A DNA stretch of 64,000 nucleotides from Pseudomonas sp. MH9.2. Its GTDB lineage: Bacteria; Pseudomonadota; Gammaproteobacteria; Pseudomonadales; Pseudomonadaceae. This document shows positions 9,071-19,535 of the stretch, piece after piece. The first letter of the stretch is position 1. Each line of letters starts with the position of its first letter. The stretch covers positions 2,880,501 through 2,944,500 of the forward strand of contig NZ_CP133784.1 of assembly GCF_034353875.1 (NCBI RefSeq), in the 5' to 3' direction. The position numbers and the translations under genes are program-made. Below the pieces are notes generated by a model. It searched no databases. It was given only the letters and a program-made list of their open reading frames with translations, and had not been told where the DNA came from.

Positions 9071-11005
9071 CTACCCGGCCATCGCCCCTTGTGCCCACGC
9101 TCGCACCTGCGCGTAAGGGTAATTCTCGAGCGCGGCAAAACCCTTGATGCCGCGTGCTTTGAGTTTGGTGAACAGCGGCACGCTGATCCCACAGAGAAAC
9201 CGGGTCAGGCATTCGGCACTGGGGGCGCTGCCACTGTAGTCCTGGTGCCTGTGCACGAACTCGTCGCATAGCCCATGAAAACTGTCTCCAACCAAGGCCG
9301 GCAATGCCGGCGGCTCAGGCAAGCGAGCGATATGGCCGTGGCACACTGAACAGTGTCCGCACTGTTCAGGCGCCTGATAATCGCCAAAATAAAGAGCCAG
9401 GCGATAACTCAAGCACTGCTCGGTCGCAAACAGGTCGAGCATGGCGTGGATACGGGCGATTTCCGTGACTTCGTGCTGCTTGAAATAGTCGTGCAGCTCA
9501 AGGGCTAGCGCTTGAGGGTCGAAGTCGCAGATGAGCAGGCTATACACCTCGGTCATCTGCTTGCTTTCCAGCTCGATCCAGCCTTTCTCCTGGAAATAAT
9601 CCAGTGCGGTAACCACCCTGCTCCGTTCGGCCTGGTGCTGCTGATACAACGCCTCGAAACTTACCGTCGCCCACGTCCGCGCCCGACTCGAGGTCTCGAT
9701 AATCGCCTCGACGAACTGCTTCCGCTCGCCTTCGAAGCGCTGCAATAACACCTCGGGTTCGATCAGAAACTTGAAACGGTATTCAGCAAAATAAGAAAAA
9801 CGCGGCGCGATAATCTCGCGCAATTCCAGTTGCACCAACAAGGTTTTCAGCGGCAGTTGACGGATATTGCTTTGATCGGCCAAGGGCCCCAGGAGCAATT
9901 CCCATTGCCCGTCCACGCTCGCCGTCAGCAGCTCATCGAGGACGTTACGAATGCCCGCGTACTCCGGCGTATCGCCGTAAACAAAGTTCTCCAGCACGTT
10001 AAGGCTGTCGCGGTTGGCCAACACCAGACAGTCAGACGGCTGACCGTCACGCCCCGCCCGGCCAATCTCCTGGCTGTAATTCTCGATCGATTTCGGCAGA
10101 TCGAAATGCACGACATTGCGGATATCGCTCTTGTCGATGCCCATCCCGAAAGCGATGGTTGCCACGATGCAGTTCAACCGCCCCGCCATGAATTGCTGCT
10201 GGATCGACTCACGTTGATCATGGGGCAAACCGGCGTGATACGCGCTGGCCGCAATGCCGTTCTGGCTCAGGTGCGCGGCGATCTGTTCGGCAGTCTTCTG
10301 CAGGGTCACGTAAACGATGGTCGGCTGACCGCCCCGCTCGCCTAACCACTCCACCAGCCGCCGACGTTTGTCGCGGCCACTCACCGGCTCCACCAGCAGA
10401 TTGAGATTGGGACGGTAGAAACCGGTGGTCACCACATCGTCCGGCGCGATGGCGAACTTGGCCTGCATGTCGGCGATCACCTGGGGCGTGGCTGTCGCAG
10501 TCAGCAACAATGCCTGCGGAATCTTGAACTGACGCTGGTAGTCCGGCAGCTTGAGGTAGTCCGGGCGAAAGTTATGGCCCCACTCGGAAATGCAGTGCGC
10601 TTCGTCCACCACCAACAACGAAATCGGCACCTGCGCGATGAAATGACGAAAACGCTCGTTTTTCAGGCGCTCCACGGAAATCATCAGAATTTTCAATTCA
10701 CCTGAGCGGGCACGCGCCATCACCTGCGCCACCTCATCGCGACTTTGCGCCGAATCGATACTCGCCGCCGCAATGCCATGGCGCTGTAAAAACGCCAGCT
10801 GATCCTGGATCAACGCCAGCAAGGGCGACACCACCAGTGTCAGGTGCGGTAACAACAACGCCGGCAACTGATAGCACAACGACTTGCCCGAGCCCGTCGG
10901 AAAAATAGCCGCCGCCGAACGCCCCGCCAGCACCGCCACAATCGCCGCTTCCTGCCCAGGACGAAACTGTGGATAGCCGAAAACCTGTTCAAGACTTTTA
11001 TACAT
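9071..11005 (-). CDS. RecQ-family ATP-dependent DNA helicase
   Basis: 3'-5' superfamily 2 helicase resembling RecQ, with roles expected in recombination and fork repair. Motif I is FPTGSGKSLCYQLPAL, motif II VVDEAHCISEWG (DEAH), followed by NFRPDYLKL; motif V/VI region has GMGIDKSDIRNVVH and SQEIGRAGRDGQPSD. The zinc-binding/RQC end shows CLSYRLALYFGDYQAPEQCGHC and CHGH. 644 residues with no obvious HRDC domain; the C-terminus is a shorter unfamiliar region. I start at ATG 11005 (MYKSLEQVFG) because GGAG lies just upstream; the ATG five codons earlier has no good site. Longer, differently ended RecQ proteins exist, so I leave the symbol blank. Confidence 0.9.
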   Translation of the reverse strand: MYKSLEQVFGYPQFRPGQEAAIVAVLAGRSAAAIFPTGSGKSLCYQLPALLLPHLTLVVSPLLALIQDQLAFLQRHGIAAASIDSAQSRDEVAQVMARARSGELKILMISVERLKNERFRHFIAQVPISLLVVDEAHCISEWGHNFRPDYLKLPDYQRQFKIPQALLLTATATPQVIADMQAKFAIAPDDVVTTGFYRPNLNLLVEPVSGRDKRRRLVEWLGERGGQPTIVYVTLQKTAEQIAAHLSQNGIAASAYHAGLPHDQRESIQQQFMAGRLNCIVATIAFGMGIDKSDIRNVVHFDLPKSIENYSQEIGRAGRDGQPSDCLVLANRDSLNVLENFVYGDTPEYAGIRNVLDELLTASVDGQWELLLGPLADQSNIRQLPLKTLLVQLELREIIAPRFSYFAEYRFKFLIEPEVLLQRFEGERKQFVEAIIETSSRARTWATVSFEALYQQHQAERSRVVTALDYFQEKGWIELESKQMTEVYSLLICDFDPQALALELHDYFKQHEVTEIARIHAMLDLFATEQCLSYRLALYFGDYQAPEQCGHCSVCHGHIARLPEPPALPALVGDSFHGLCDEFVHRHQDYSGSAPSAECLTRFLCGISVPLFTKLKARGIKGFAALENYPYAQVRAWAQGAMAG

Positions 11006-11241
11006 AAGCTGCCACTCCATTGACCGCCGGGAAGGTGTTAGACCTTAACGCGAAGCGGTTGATTGCACACGCATGAGGGCGCACCTGGATCGTCTCGGGA
11101 AATTTCATCCTATTCTCTTGGTAAGCAGTGCTGGCAAACTGATATCAGTCGGTTTAACCTTCCCGCAAGAACATTGCAGGGGTCAGGCTGTCGTCGAAAA
11201 GCAGAGCACACCGTGCTAGACGGCTCGCCCAACAAGCGAAA

Positions 11242-11493
11242 ATGGATATTATGAAACAACCGGATGATGACGGCCTCACGCGTATTCAACGCTTAAGCCC
11301 TGAGCACTTCGATGTCGTACTCGGTGCCCACCCCGGCAAGCGTAAAGCCGCAGACCCACCAGCACCCAAATCCTTTACCCGACTGGCGATGTATCTCATC
11401 ATTCTGGTGATCGGCACCTACCTGCTCGCCACCCAACTTCACACCAGCAAAACGAGCGTTAACGCAGCACCGGCCAAGGTCGTTCACGAGTAG
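11242..11493 (+). CDS. Small single-pass membrane protein of unknown function
   Basis: 83 residues. A charged N-terminal region of about 46 residues contains LTRIQRLSPEHFDVVLG; one hydrophobic segment spans about residues 48-64 (LAMYLIILVIGTYLLAT), and a 17-residue tail follows, predicted periplasmic because the positive charges (GKRK, KSFTR) lie before the segment. The start could be ATG 11242 or ATG 11251; neither has a strong ribosome-binding site. The next gene begins 50 bases downstream on the same strand and encodes another single-pass protein of the same orientation, so the two probably form one operon. Not recognised. Confidence 0.6.
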   Translation: MDIMKQPDDDGLTRIQRLSPEHFDVVLGAHPGKRKAADPPAPKSFTRLAMYLIILVIGTYLLATQLHTSKTSVNAAPAKVVHE

Positions 11494-11543
11494 CCGTCGC
11501 CGCGAACATCTGCGCCACACCCACGGAACGACGAACGGATGCC

Positions 11544-12317
11544 ATGAAACGCCATAATCAGGACGATTTCACCCCTCACGACGACTTCAGTGCCGACTAT
11601 AACGACGCCCCGCCCGGGCTTCGTCGTAAAAAGAACATCACCGCCTCGACCCTGTACCGAAACGTCTTCGCCCTGCTCGCCTTATTCACAGTCGTTATCT
11701 ACCTTCTGACCCACCGCTCTGACTTCGGCCTACCACTCACCGCAAGGTCAGTCGACGTTCAGGTCCCCATTGCGCAGCCGCCAACGGCACCTGACGACAT
11801 CGCGTCAGTCACCCCCACCTTTCAAACCATCAACGTCCCAGCCCGCGCCCCGCAAGCCCTCACCGACTGCATCAAGCCCGGGAACGTCATCGACGCAAGC
11901 GTTGTCACCTGTCGCTACGGCGAATTCCCACAACCTAGCCAGAAACAGCATGCGCAAGGCATGGTCTCTGCCGAGTACCTGGCGCAATACGAGACCGACA
12001 AAATCAACCGTCGAAACCGTCCCGGCCGCAACATCGATCAAGGCATCAACCAGGCATGGGTCCACCAATGGGACGGACGCGGCAGCTATCTCGCTCAATG
12101 GACAACCTACGGCAACCGCATCGACGGCAGCAGCGTCTGCGGCAACCATCGACGCGGTTCAATCGAATATCGGGAATGTCGCAAGGGCGCAAAGGTGTAC
12201 TTCAAAGAGGAATGCAGAGCGTGGAGCAAGCGCTGGGAGAGTGGTCGAGCGGACTTGAGCAAGGCGATGGAGGAACGGTATTGCAGTGCGGCTAACGGGT
12301 TTAGCCCTATGGGGTGA
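11544..12317 (+). CDS. Single-pass membrane protein with six-cysteine periplasmic domain, unknown function
   Basis: 257 residues. A cytoplasmic N-terminus rich in Asp ends in RRKK; a single hydrophobic segment spans about residues 39-56 (VFALLALFTVVIYLL). The remaining 200 residues are predicted periplasmic. All six cysteines (residues 109, 123, 199, 212, 224, 247) fall there, enough for three disulfides. The C-terminal part is rich in Arg, Trp and Tyr (WVHQWDGRGSYLAQW, KEECRAWSKRWESGR). It follows the 83-residue membrane gene closely and ends before a strong terminator. I recognise no family and do not assign a function; a protein-protein or envelope-associated role is only inferred from topology. 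Confidence 0.75.
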   Translation: MKRHNQDDFTPHDDFSADYNDAPPGLRRKKNITASTLYRNVFALLALFTVVIYLLTHRSDFGLPLTARSVDVQVPIAQPPTAPDDIASVTPTFQTINVPARAPQALTDCIKPGNVIDASVVTCRYGEFPQPSQKQHAQGMVSAEYLAQYETDKINRRNRPGRNIDQGINQAWVHQWDGRGSYLAQWTTYGNRIDGSSVCGNHRRGSIEYRECRKGAKVYFKEECRAWSKRWESGRADLSKAMEERYCSAANGFSPMG

Positions 12318-12351
12318 ACCCTGCTATAGGCGAAATCCTGAAAACTCAGTC

Positions 12352-12382
12352 AAAAAAAACCGCCCCTAAAGGCGGTTTTTTA
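12352..12382. terminator. Bidirectional terminator between membrane gene and pckA
   Basis: Stem AACCGCC/GGCGGTT with loop CCTAAA is flanked by A8 on the left and T6 on the right, so it can end both the plus-strand membrane operon and the minus-strand pckA transcript. Confidence 0.92.
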
Positions 12383-12402
12383 TTCATCCAGCAACCATCA
12401 CA

Positions 12403-14007
<1,605 letters not shown>

Positions 14008-14127
14008 CTACTACAGCGGAAAAAGTGGGCCGGATTATGCCAGAAACACCGAAAATAAGGTAGGACCCTCCTGTCAGAACAGCTGCGAAGCGTCCCGTAC
14101 GGCGTTTCAAGGCGTATTAGCCTATGT

Positions 14128-15030
14128 TTAATGGCGCGTATCAGATGGCGAATCCACGCCCCCGCCAGAGAACAACTGCGCAACATCAGTGGCATCGAAC
14201 AAATAGCGTTGATTGCAGAACTGACAGTCGATTTCGATGCTGCCGTTATGCTCGATCACCAGTTGTTGCGCGTCTTCCAGGCCCAGACTGACCAGGGCAT
14301 TGCCCGAGCGCTCTCGCGAGCAGCTGCAGCGGAACTGTATCGGCTGAATATCGAACATGCGTACCGCGTCTTCGTTGAAGAGGCGATGCAGCACGGTTTC
14401 ATTGTCCAGGCTGAGTAACTCTTCGCCGGTCAGGGTGCTGGCCAGCGTCGTGACATGCTGCCAACTGGCGGCGCGGTCTTCCGGGTCGGTCAGGCGGTCG
14501 GCGGGCAGTTGCTGCAACAGCAAGCCACGGGCGCGCGTGCCGTCGGCGTTGAGCCAGAAACGCGTTTGCAATTGTTCCGACAGGGCAAAGTACGACGTCA
14601 GGCTTTCCGACAGGTCAGCGCCGTCCAAAGCAACGACACCTTGATAGCGCTTACCCTGACGAGGATCGACGGTCAGGGTCAGGGTGCCGTCGGGCATCAA
14701 GTCTCGCAGTCCCGCGTCAGGGGCTATCTGCTCAGCGTCGTAACGCGCAATGCCGCGTATTTCACGGTCGCTGGAGCATTCCACCATTAGCAACGACACC
14801 GGCCCGCTAGAGTTCGCCTGAAGTACCAGCAACCCGTCGAATTTAAGGGTGCCTACCAGCAAAGCCGCAGCAGCGAGCAGCTCACCGAGCAACTGGGCGA
14901 CCGGCTCGGGGTAGTCATGTTTGGCCAGCACCCCAGCGTAACTACGCTCCAGCGCGACCAGCTCGCCGCGCACATCGCTTTCTTCAAAAATGAAACGCTG
15001 GGTGTAATCGTTGTCCGGAAAATCAGGCAT
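14128..15030 (-). CDS. hslO: Redox-regulated chaperone Hsp33
   Basis: Holding chaperone activated by oxidative unfolding when its zinc-bound cysteines form disulfides. 300 residues, near the family norm. The N-terminal domain includes [21 protein letters not shown]; the C-terminal redox switch shows [10 protein letters not shown] and CQFCNQRY, the required CxC and CxxC. It lies downstream of hslR on the same strand with a 180-base gap, and upstream of pckA, an order I recall from other pseudomonads and enterobacteria. Start ATG 15030 ([13 protein letters not shown]). Confidence 0.97.
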   Translation of the reverse strand: MPDFPDNDYTQRFIFEESDVRGELVALERSYAGVLAKHDYPEPVAQLLGELLAAAALLVGTLKFDGLLVLQANSSGPVSLLMVECSSDREIRGIARYDAEQIAPDAGLRDLMPDGTLTLTVDPRQGKRYQGVVALDGADLSESLTSYFALSEQLQTRFWLNADGTRARGLLLQQLPADRLTDPEDRAASWQHVTTLASTLTGEELLSLDNETVLHRLFNEDAVRMFDIQPIQFRCSCSRERSGNALVSLGLEDAQQLVIEHNGSIEIDCQFCNQRYLFDATDVAQLFSGGGVDSPSDTRH

Positions 15031-15136
15031 AAGAAAAGGTATCTAAAGTGATGACAAAATAAGGAAAAGCGCTGACTAAACGCTATTTAGCACCTGATAA
15101 CCGGGTGCTGTAAGCCATGCCGACGGAAGGCATTTT

Positions 15137-15196
15137 ATGAACAATCCCGAATTCTTCCAAGACAGATCGAATGCCGTCGGGATGACGGCGTTTTAA
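15137..15196 (+). other. Possible 19-residue micro-ORF with terminator-like hairpin
   Basis: In the hslR-hslO gap the plus strand carries ATG at 15137 with GGAAGG six bases upstream, reading MNNPEFFQDRSNAVGMTAF to a TAA. Its last codons form a hairpin GCCGTC-GGGAT-GACGGC followed by GTTTTAAA. It runs against both flanking genes. Translation is unproven; it may equally be a chance frame inside repeated GCCGACGG/GCCGTCGG sequence. Confidence 0.25.
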
Positions 15197-15210
15197 AGGT
15201 GACGCCGGGT

Positions 15211-15618
15211 TCAATCGTCACTGCCCGTGTCGCGAAACTGATGAAGCTGCCGACGCTGCTTCTTGGTCGGTCGCCCTTCAGTGCTGATGCCTAAACCGCC
15301 CGCTTTGCGCATGGCCGCAGCGTTTTCACGCTTGGCGATGCTTTCGGCTGTCTCGGCATAAAGCGCCTGCGCTTCTGGCGCACCACGGCGTGTGGTCGAT
15401 AATGCCTGAACCACCACCGTGCGCTCATCAAAACCTGCACGAATCTGAAACTCGTCGCCGATGCGCGGCTCCTTGCCGGGCTTGCAGCGCTCTCCCCGCC
15501 AATGGACCTTGCCGCTTTCTATAGCCGCCTTGGCCAAGGCGCGAGTTTTGAAGAATCTCGCCGCCCAAAGCCATTTGTCCAGGCGAACTTTGTCGTCCTC
15601 TTCTGGTTTTTGTGCCAT
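15211..15618 (-). CDS. hslR: Heat shock protein 15 (S4-domain RNA-binding protein)
   Basis: Hsp15 binds free 50S subunits carrying nascent peptidyl-tRNA and helps recycle them after heat shock. 135 residues with an N-terminal S4 domain (VRLDKWLWAARFFKTRALAK, then GKVHWRGERCKPGKEPRIGDE) and a basic C-terminal tail (RPTKKQRRQLHQF), matching the family. It precedes hslO on the same strand as in other proteobacteria. The ATG at 15618 is followed by MAQKPEEDDK; the ribosome-binding site is AGGAATTCTG. Confidence 0.93.
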   Translation of the reverse strand: MAQKPEEDDKVRLDKWLWAARFFKTRALAKAAIESGKVHWRGERCKPGKEPRIGDEFQIRAGFDERTVVVQALSTTRRGAPEAQALYAETAESIAKRENAAAMRKAGGLGISTEGRPTKKQRRQLHQFRDTGSDD

Positions 15619-15738
15619 CAGAATTCCTCAATCGTGCAATAGTCGGAACTGTACTACGTCACGTCGAGCAGGCGGCAAACCAATCCCTGGATTAATATGC
15701 CGCCTATGTTGAAGGTCCCTTTCGCACCGGAGTGCTAC

Positions 15739-16521
15739 GTGACTGATTTCCCAAGCTCGTTGACCTCTCCTAAAGTGGGTTGCCAAGGATGCCAAAGCAG
15801 CCCCGCCCTGGATTTTACCTTTGCGTTTGCCTATCAACCGATTGTCGATCTACGCGACCGCTCGGTGTTCGCCCATGAAGCACTGGTGCGTGGCACCAAC
15901 GGCGAAGGGGCGTTGTCGATCCTCAGCCAGGTCAACGAGCAGAATCGCTACCGTTTCGACCAACGTTGCCGCACACAGGCGATTCAGGGGGCCGCACAGC
16001 TCGGCATGAAAGAAAATCTGTCGATCAACTTTATGCCCAGTGCTGTCTATCGTCCCGAGCTGTGTATCCGCAGCACACTGGAAGCAGCCAAGGAACATGA
16101 TTTCCCGCTAAACCGGCTGATTTTCGAGACCCTGGAAAGCGATCATTTAGATAACAATCGCCATTTGACCAATATTCTGCGTGAATACCGCGAATTCGGC
16201 TTCAAGACAGCCATCGACGATTTTGGCGCGGGGTATTCCGGGCTTAATTTGCTGGCCGACTTTCAGCCAGATCTGATCAAACTCGACATGGCGCTGATCC
16301 GCGATATCGATCACGATCGCGTTCGGCAGATTATCGTTCGTGGGGTTGTCACAATCTGTGAAGAGTTAGGCGTTACAGTCATCGCCGAAGGCATCGAAAC
16401 GCCTGGGGAGCGAGACTTTCTGGCTGACTGCGGGATTTTCCTGATGCAAGGCTTCTGGTTCGCCAAACCTGCATTTAAAGCCTTGGCCCAGATAGATCCT
16501 GGTGCTTGGCGGACTGTTTGA
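15739..16521 (+). CDS. rimA: RimA: EAL-domain c-di-GMP phosphodiesterase
   Basis: Single EAL domain predicted to hydrolyse c-di-GMP. All hallmark residues are present: HEALVRG (EAL signature), NFMPSAV, ETLES, DDFGAGYSG, IKLDMAL, AEGIET and QGFWFAKP, so it is probably active. I choose GTG 15739 (VTDFPSSLTSP), which has GGAG six bases upstream; an ATG 14 codons earlier lacks one. 260 residues. It is the first gene of rimA-rimB-rimK; in P. fluorescens published work shows RimA, RimB and c-di-GMP modulate RimK. The stop lies past the upstream GTG alternative of rimB, so the genes are tightly packed. Confidence 0.92.
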   Translation: MTDFPSSLTSPKVGCQGCQSSPALDFTFAFAYQPIVDLRDRSVFAHEALVRGTNGEGALSILSQVNEQNRYRFDQRCRTQAIQGAAQLGMKENLSINFMPSAVYRPELCIRSTLEAAKEHDFPLNRLIFETLESDHLDNNRHLTNILREYREFGFKTAIDDFGAGYSGLNLLADFQPDLIKLDMALIRDIDHDRVRQIIVRGVVTICEELGVTVIAEGIETPGERDFLADCGIFLMQGFWFAKPAFKALAQIDPGAWRTV

Positions 16522-16537
16522 GGCGTACGGAATCGTT

Positions 16538-17020
16538 TTGAAAACATTTGATCATTTAACGGTCGTTGGCCTTCGCGAGTGGGTGGCGCTGCCTGATTTA
16601 GGGGTGGCTGGCCTGCGCGCGAAAATCGATACCGGGGCGAGCACGTCAAGCCTGCACGCGACCGAGATCGAGCCGTTCGAACGCGATGGGGAAAAGTGGG
16701 TGCGCTTCAACGCGCACCTCGGCACGGTGGTGCAACTGCGCCATCGCCGTTGCGAAGCGCAACTGGTCGCGATGAAAACCATAAAAAGCTCCAATGGCCA
16801 GGCACAGGTCCGCTACGTCATCCGCACCACCCTGGCGTTGGGTGATCGGGTCTGGCCGGTGGAGTTCACACTGGCCTGCCGTAAAGCCATGCGCTATCGG
16901 CTGCTGCTCGGCTCAAACGCTTTGATCGACGGCCAGTTGGTAGTCAATCCAGGCATTACATACGTTCAGGACAAGCCGGCATTCCCGGCCTCTACTACCT
17001 CTACCAAAGGTGCTGCATGA
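16538..17020 (+). CDS. rimB: RimB: retropepsin-like aspartyl/zinc protease family protein
   Basis: Small protein of the RimB/ATP-dependent zinc protease family (retropepsin fold). The active-site segment [14 protein letters not shown] matches the DTGAS signature, followed by [20 protein letters not shown] and [13 protein letters not shown] favour TTG 16538 (reading [14 protein letters not shown] after it), with GGAA five bases upstream, giving 160 residues; GTG 16502 would add 12 residues overlapping rimA. It overlaps rimK by 4 bases (ATGA). In P. fluorescens RimB is reported to act with RimK in trimming glutamate tails on ribosomal protein S6; the same role is inferred here from operon order. 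Confidence 0.88.
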   Translation: MKTFDHLTVVGLREWVALPDLGVAGLRAKIDTGASTSSLHATEIEPFERDGEKWVRFNAHLGTVVQLRHRRCEAQLVAMKTIKSSNGQAQVRYVIRTTLALGDRVWPVEFTLACRKAMRYRLLLGSNALIDGQLVVNPGITYVQDKPAFPASTTSTKGAA

Positions 17021-17922
17021 AGATCGCTGTGCTGTCGCGTAACCCGCGTCTGTATTCCACCCGTCGCCTGGTCGAAGCGGGCATCGAGCGTGGCCATGAG
17101 ATGGTGGTGATCGACACCTTGCGCGCTTATATGAACATCGCCAGTCATAAGCCGCAGATCCACTACCGCGGCAAGCCGCTGGAAGGTTTTGATGCGGTGA
17201 TCCCGCGGATTGGTGCTTCGGTGACGTTCTATGGCTGCGCCGTGCTGCGTCAGTTTGAAATGATGGACGTCTTCCCGCTCAACGAGTCGGTCGCTATCGC
17301 GCGCTCCAGGGACAAGCTTCGCTCGCTGCAATTGCTTTCCCGCCGTGGCGTCGGCCTGCCGGTCACCGGTTTCGCGCACTCCCCGGACGACATCCCCGAC
17401 CTGATCCAGATGGTCAACGGCGCCCCCTTGGTGATCAAGGTGCTGGAAGGGACTCAAGGCATTGGTGTGGTGCTGTGCGAAACGGCCACTGCCGCCGAAT
17501 CGGTGATCGAGGCTTTCATGGGCCTGAAGCAGGACATCATGGTTCAGGAGTACATCAAGGAAGCCGGCGGTGCGGATATTCGCTGCTTCGTGGTCGGCGA
17601 CAAGGTCATCGCCTCAATGAAGCGTCAGGCAAAACCGGGGGAGTTTCGCTCGAACCTGCACCGTGGCGGCAGCGCCAGCCTGATCAAAATCACACCCGAA
17701 GAGCGCATGACGGCCATCCGCGCCGCCAAGGTCATGGGGCTGAGCGTGGCGGGCGTGGATATCCTGCGCTCCAATCACGGACCGTTGGTGATGGAAGTGA
17801 ACTCGTCACCGGGCCTTGAGGGTATCGAAACCACCACCAACAAGGACGTTGCCGGGATGATCATTGAATACCTGGAGAAAAACAGCGGCCCGAACATGAC
17901 ACGGACCAAAGGCAAGGGCTGA
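17017..17922 (+). CDS. rimK: RimK: ribosomal protein S6 glutamate ligase
   Basis: ATP-grasp ligase that adds glutamate residues to the C-terminus of ribosomal protein S6 (RpsF), altering translation. 301 residues, as in E. coli and other pseudomonads. Motifs: N-terminal [35 protein letters not shown], the ATP-grasp lysine segment [15 protein letters not shown], and the metal-binding end [14 protein letters not shown]. Last gene of rimABK, overlapping rimB by ATGA. Published P. fluorescens work links this operon to motility, iron acquisition and plant colonisation. A short perfect hairpin follows the stop. Confidence 0.97.
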   Translation: MKIAVLSRNPRLYSTRRLVEAGIERGHEMVVIDTLRAYMNIASHKPQIHYRGKPLEGFDAVIPRIGASVTFYGCAVLRQFEMMDVFPLNESVAIARSRDKLRSLQLLSRRGVGLPVTGFAHSPDDIPDLIQMVNGAPLVIKVLEGTQGIGVVLCETATAAESVIEAFMGLKQDIMVQEYIKEAGGADIRCFVVGDKVIASMKRQAKPGEFRSNLHRGGSASLIKITPEERMTAIRAAKVMGLSVAGVDILRSNHGPLVMEVNSSPGLEGIETTTNKDVAGMIIEYLEKNSGPNMTRTKGKG

Positions 17923-17938
17923 CAGAACGGATAAAACA

Positions 17939-17966
17939 CAAGACCTGTCCGGAGTGTCAGGTCTTG
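17939..17966 (+). terminator. Probable rimK terminator hairpin
   Basis: CAAGACCTG and CAGGTCTTG form a perfect 9-bp stem with a 10-base loop 17 bases after the rimK stop. The following sequence (TTGAGCAGG) has no clear U tract, so it may stabilise the 3' end rather than terminate strongly. Confidence 0.5.
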
Positions 17967-18051
17967 TTGAGCAGGAAGAGTAACAAAGAGTCTTCGCGAG
18001 TGAATTCGCTTCCACAATGGATGGATCGGGAGCGAAGTCAGCGCATAACGT

Positions 18052-19365
18052 TTAAACCGCATCCCTCGGCAACATCAGCCCCAATGGCAAGCGCACTCGC
18101 GCTTCCAGGCCGCCCCCAGAACGATTTCGCAGCTCGACATTGCCACCATGCATGGCCGCAATACGCTTGACGATGGCCAGGCCCAGACCGGTGCCTTTGC
18201 CGCTACGCGCACGGTCGCCACGGATGAAGGGGTTGAAGATACCCTCCAGCTCCGACGGATCGATCCCGGCGCCCCGGTCGAGCACACTCAGCACCACATA
18301 GGGTGCATTGGCGTCACCTGACACATAAGCAGCGACTTCAATGCCGTTACCGGCATGGTGCATGGCGTTGCCGATCAGGTTGTTCAGCAAGCGCTTCATC
18401 GAAACCCGACGCAACGGGAAAGGTGGAATCGGCTCCAGACACAACCGAATCTGCTCGGTCGGATGGTTGAACGGCGCCACCACTTCACGCACCAGATCGC
18501 TCAGGTCGACGTCTTCGACTTCCTCATCACGCCCGTCGCGAATAAACGCCAGGAATTGATCAAGGATTGCATCCATGTCTTCGATATCGCGGACCATGCC
18601 ATCGGTCAGTTCATTCTCTTGCGTCATCAACTCAAGGGACAAACGCAAGCGGGTCAAGGGGGTTCGCAAGTCGTGGGAGACCCCCGCCAACATCAATTCC
18701 CGCTCCTGCCCGGCCTGCTCGACATCCTCGGCCATCTGGTTGAAGGCGCGGTATACCTCGGCCATTTCGCTGGGCGTGTCGCTGATCGGCAATCGGACAC
18801 TGCGCCCTTGCCCCAACTGGCGGGCAGCAAAGACCAGACGCTTAAGCGGCTGATTAAGCTGTCGAACGAAGATCCACGCAGAGGCTGTGGACAACAAGCC
18901 AATGGCGAGGAACCAGCCCAGCACACTCCAGATTTTCTGGCCGCGCAGTGGGTGCGGGTACAACGGTACTTTCAGCCAACCGTCACCCAGGCTTGGGGCC
19001 CGCACCCACAAGGCTGGCGGCGCATGCACCCGCAGACGCACTTCGGTGTCCGCACCCAACTCGGCTTGCATCTGACGCTGATAAATCTCGCTGTACGGCC
19101 AATGTTGCTCGCCTTCGGGCACGCCGCCGCCGACCACCCGAATCAACCCGGCAGCCTCGGCAATCGCCGAGCGATCATGCTCATCCGCCGCCCAATAGGC
19201 GCGTAAGGTCAACGCAACACCGTGACTGTATTGCCTGTCGACCAGCACGTCCTCGTTCATCAATAGATAAACCAGGGTCAGTGCCTTGGAGAACAGCACG
19301 ACAATCAACACCAGCCACAGAGTGCGAGAGAAGAAGCTTTGCGGGAACCAGAGCGGGGTTTTCAT
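18052..19365 (-). CDS. envZ: EnvZ-type sensor histidine kinase (AmgS/EnvZ)
   Basis: Inner-membrane kinase of the EnvZ/OmpR pair; the P. aeruginosa homologue AmgS senses envelope stress from mistranslated proteins and affects aminoglycoside tolerance. Chosen start ATG 19365 (MKTPLWFPQSFFSRTLWLV), giving 437 residues; the frame extends 30 codons further upstream into sequence with no protein character. Two membrane helices (about residues 13-35 and 146-166) enclose a periplasmic sensor of roughly 110 residues; then HAMP, HisKA with GVSHDLRTPLTR, and HATPase_c with NNLIGNAMHHA, DRGAGIDPSE and GKGTGLGLAIVKR. It follows ompR with a 170-base gap that carries a strong stem-loop. Confidence 0.95.
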   Translation of the reverse strand: MKTPLWFPQSFFSRTLWLVLIVVLFSKALTLVYLLMNEDVLVDRQYSHGVALTLRAYWAADEHDRSAIAEAAGLIRVVGGGVPEGEQHWPYSEIYQRQMQAELGADTEVRLRVHAPPALWVRAPSLGDGWLKVPLYPHPLRGQKIWSVLGWFLAIGLLSTASAWIFVRQLNQPLKRLVFAARQLGQGRSVRLPISDTPSEMAEVYRAFNQMAEDVEQAGQERELMLAGVSHDLRTPLTRLRLSLELMTQENELTDGMVRDIEDMDAILDQFLAFIRDGRDEEVEDVDLSDLVREVVAPFNHPTEQIRLCLEPIPPFPLRRVSMKRLLNNLIGNAMHHAGNGIEVAAYVSGDANAPYVVLSVLDRGAGIDPSELEGIFNPFIRGDRARSGKGTGLGLAIVKRIAAMHGGNVELRNRSGGGLEARVRLPLGLMLPRDAV

Positions 19366-19460
19366 TGCAGTCGCTACACACTTTGCAGGCGCGAGCCAGG
19401 CTCGCAAAAATGGCGAAGCGCGATTGGTATCCGTCGCGTAAACGCCTCGACCCAAAACGT

Positions 19461-19484
19461 CGATAGCCCTGAACAGGGCTATCG
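19461..19484 (-). promoter_or_regulatory. Stem-loop between ompR and envZ
   Basis: CGATAGCCCT and AGGGCTATCG form a perfect 10-bp stem around a GAAC loop (extendable to 11 bp). On the transcribed strand it is followed by ACGTTTTGGG. It sits 52 bases after the ompR stop and could attenuate readthrough or protect ompR mRNA. Confidence 0.6.
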
Positions 19485-19535
19485 AGTGTGTCAGTCAGGA
19501 CTCAGCGGTCCTGGTTGGCGCCTACACAGCGCCAA

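Noticed and set aside
11063..11254. 63-codon frame upstream of the small membrane gene
   Set aside because: No ribosome-binding site, no protein-like composition, and it overlaps the start of the better-supported 83-residue gene.
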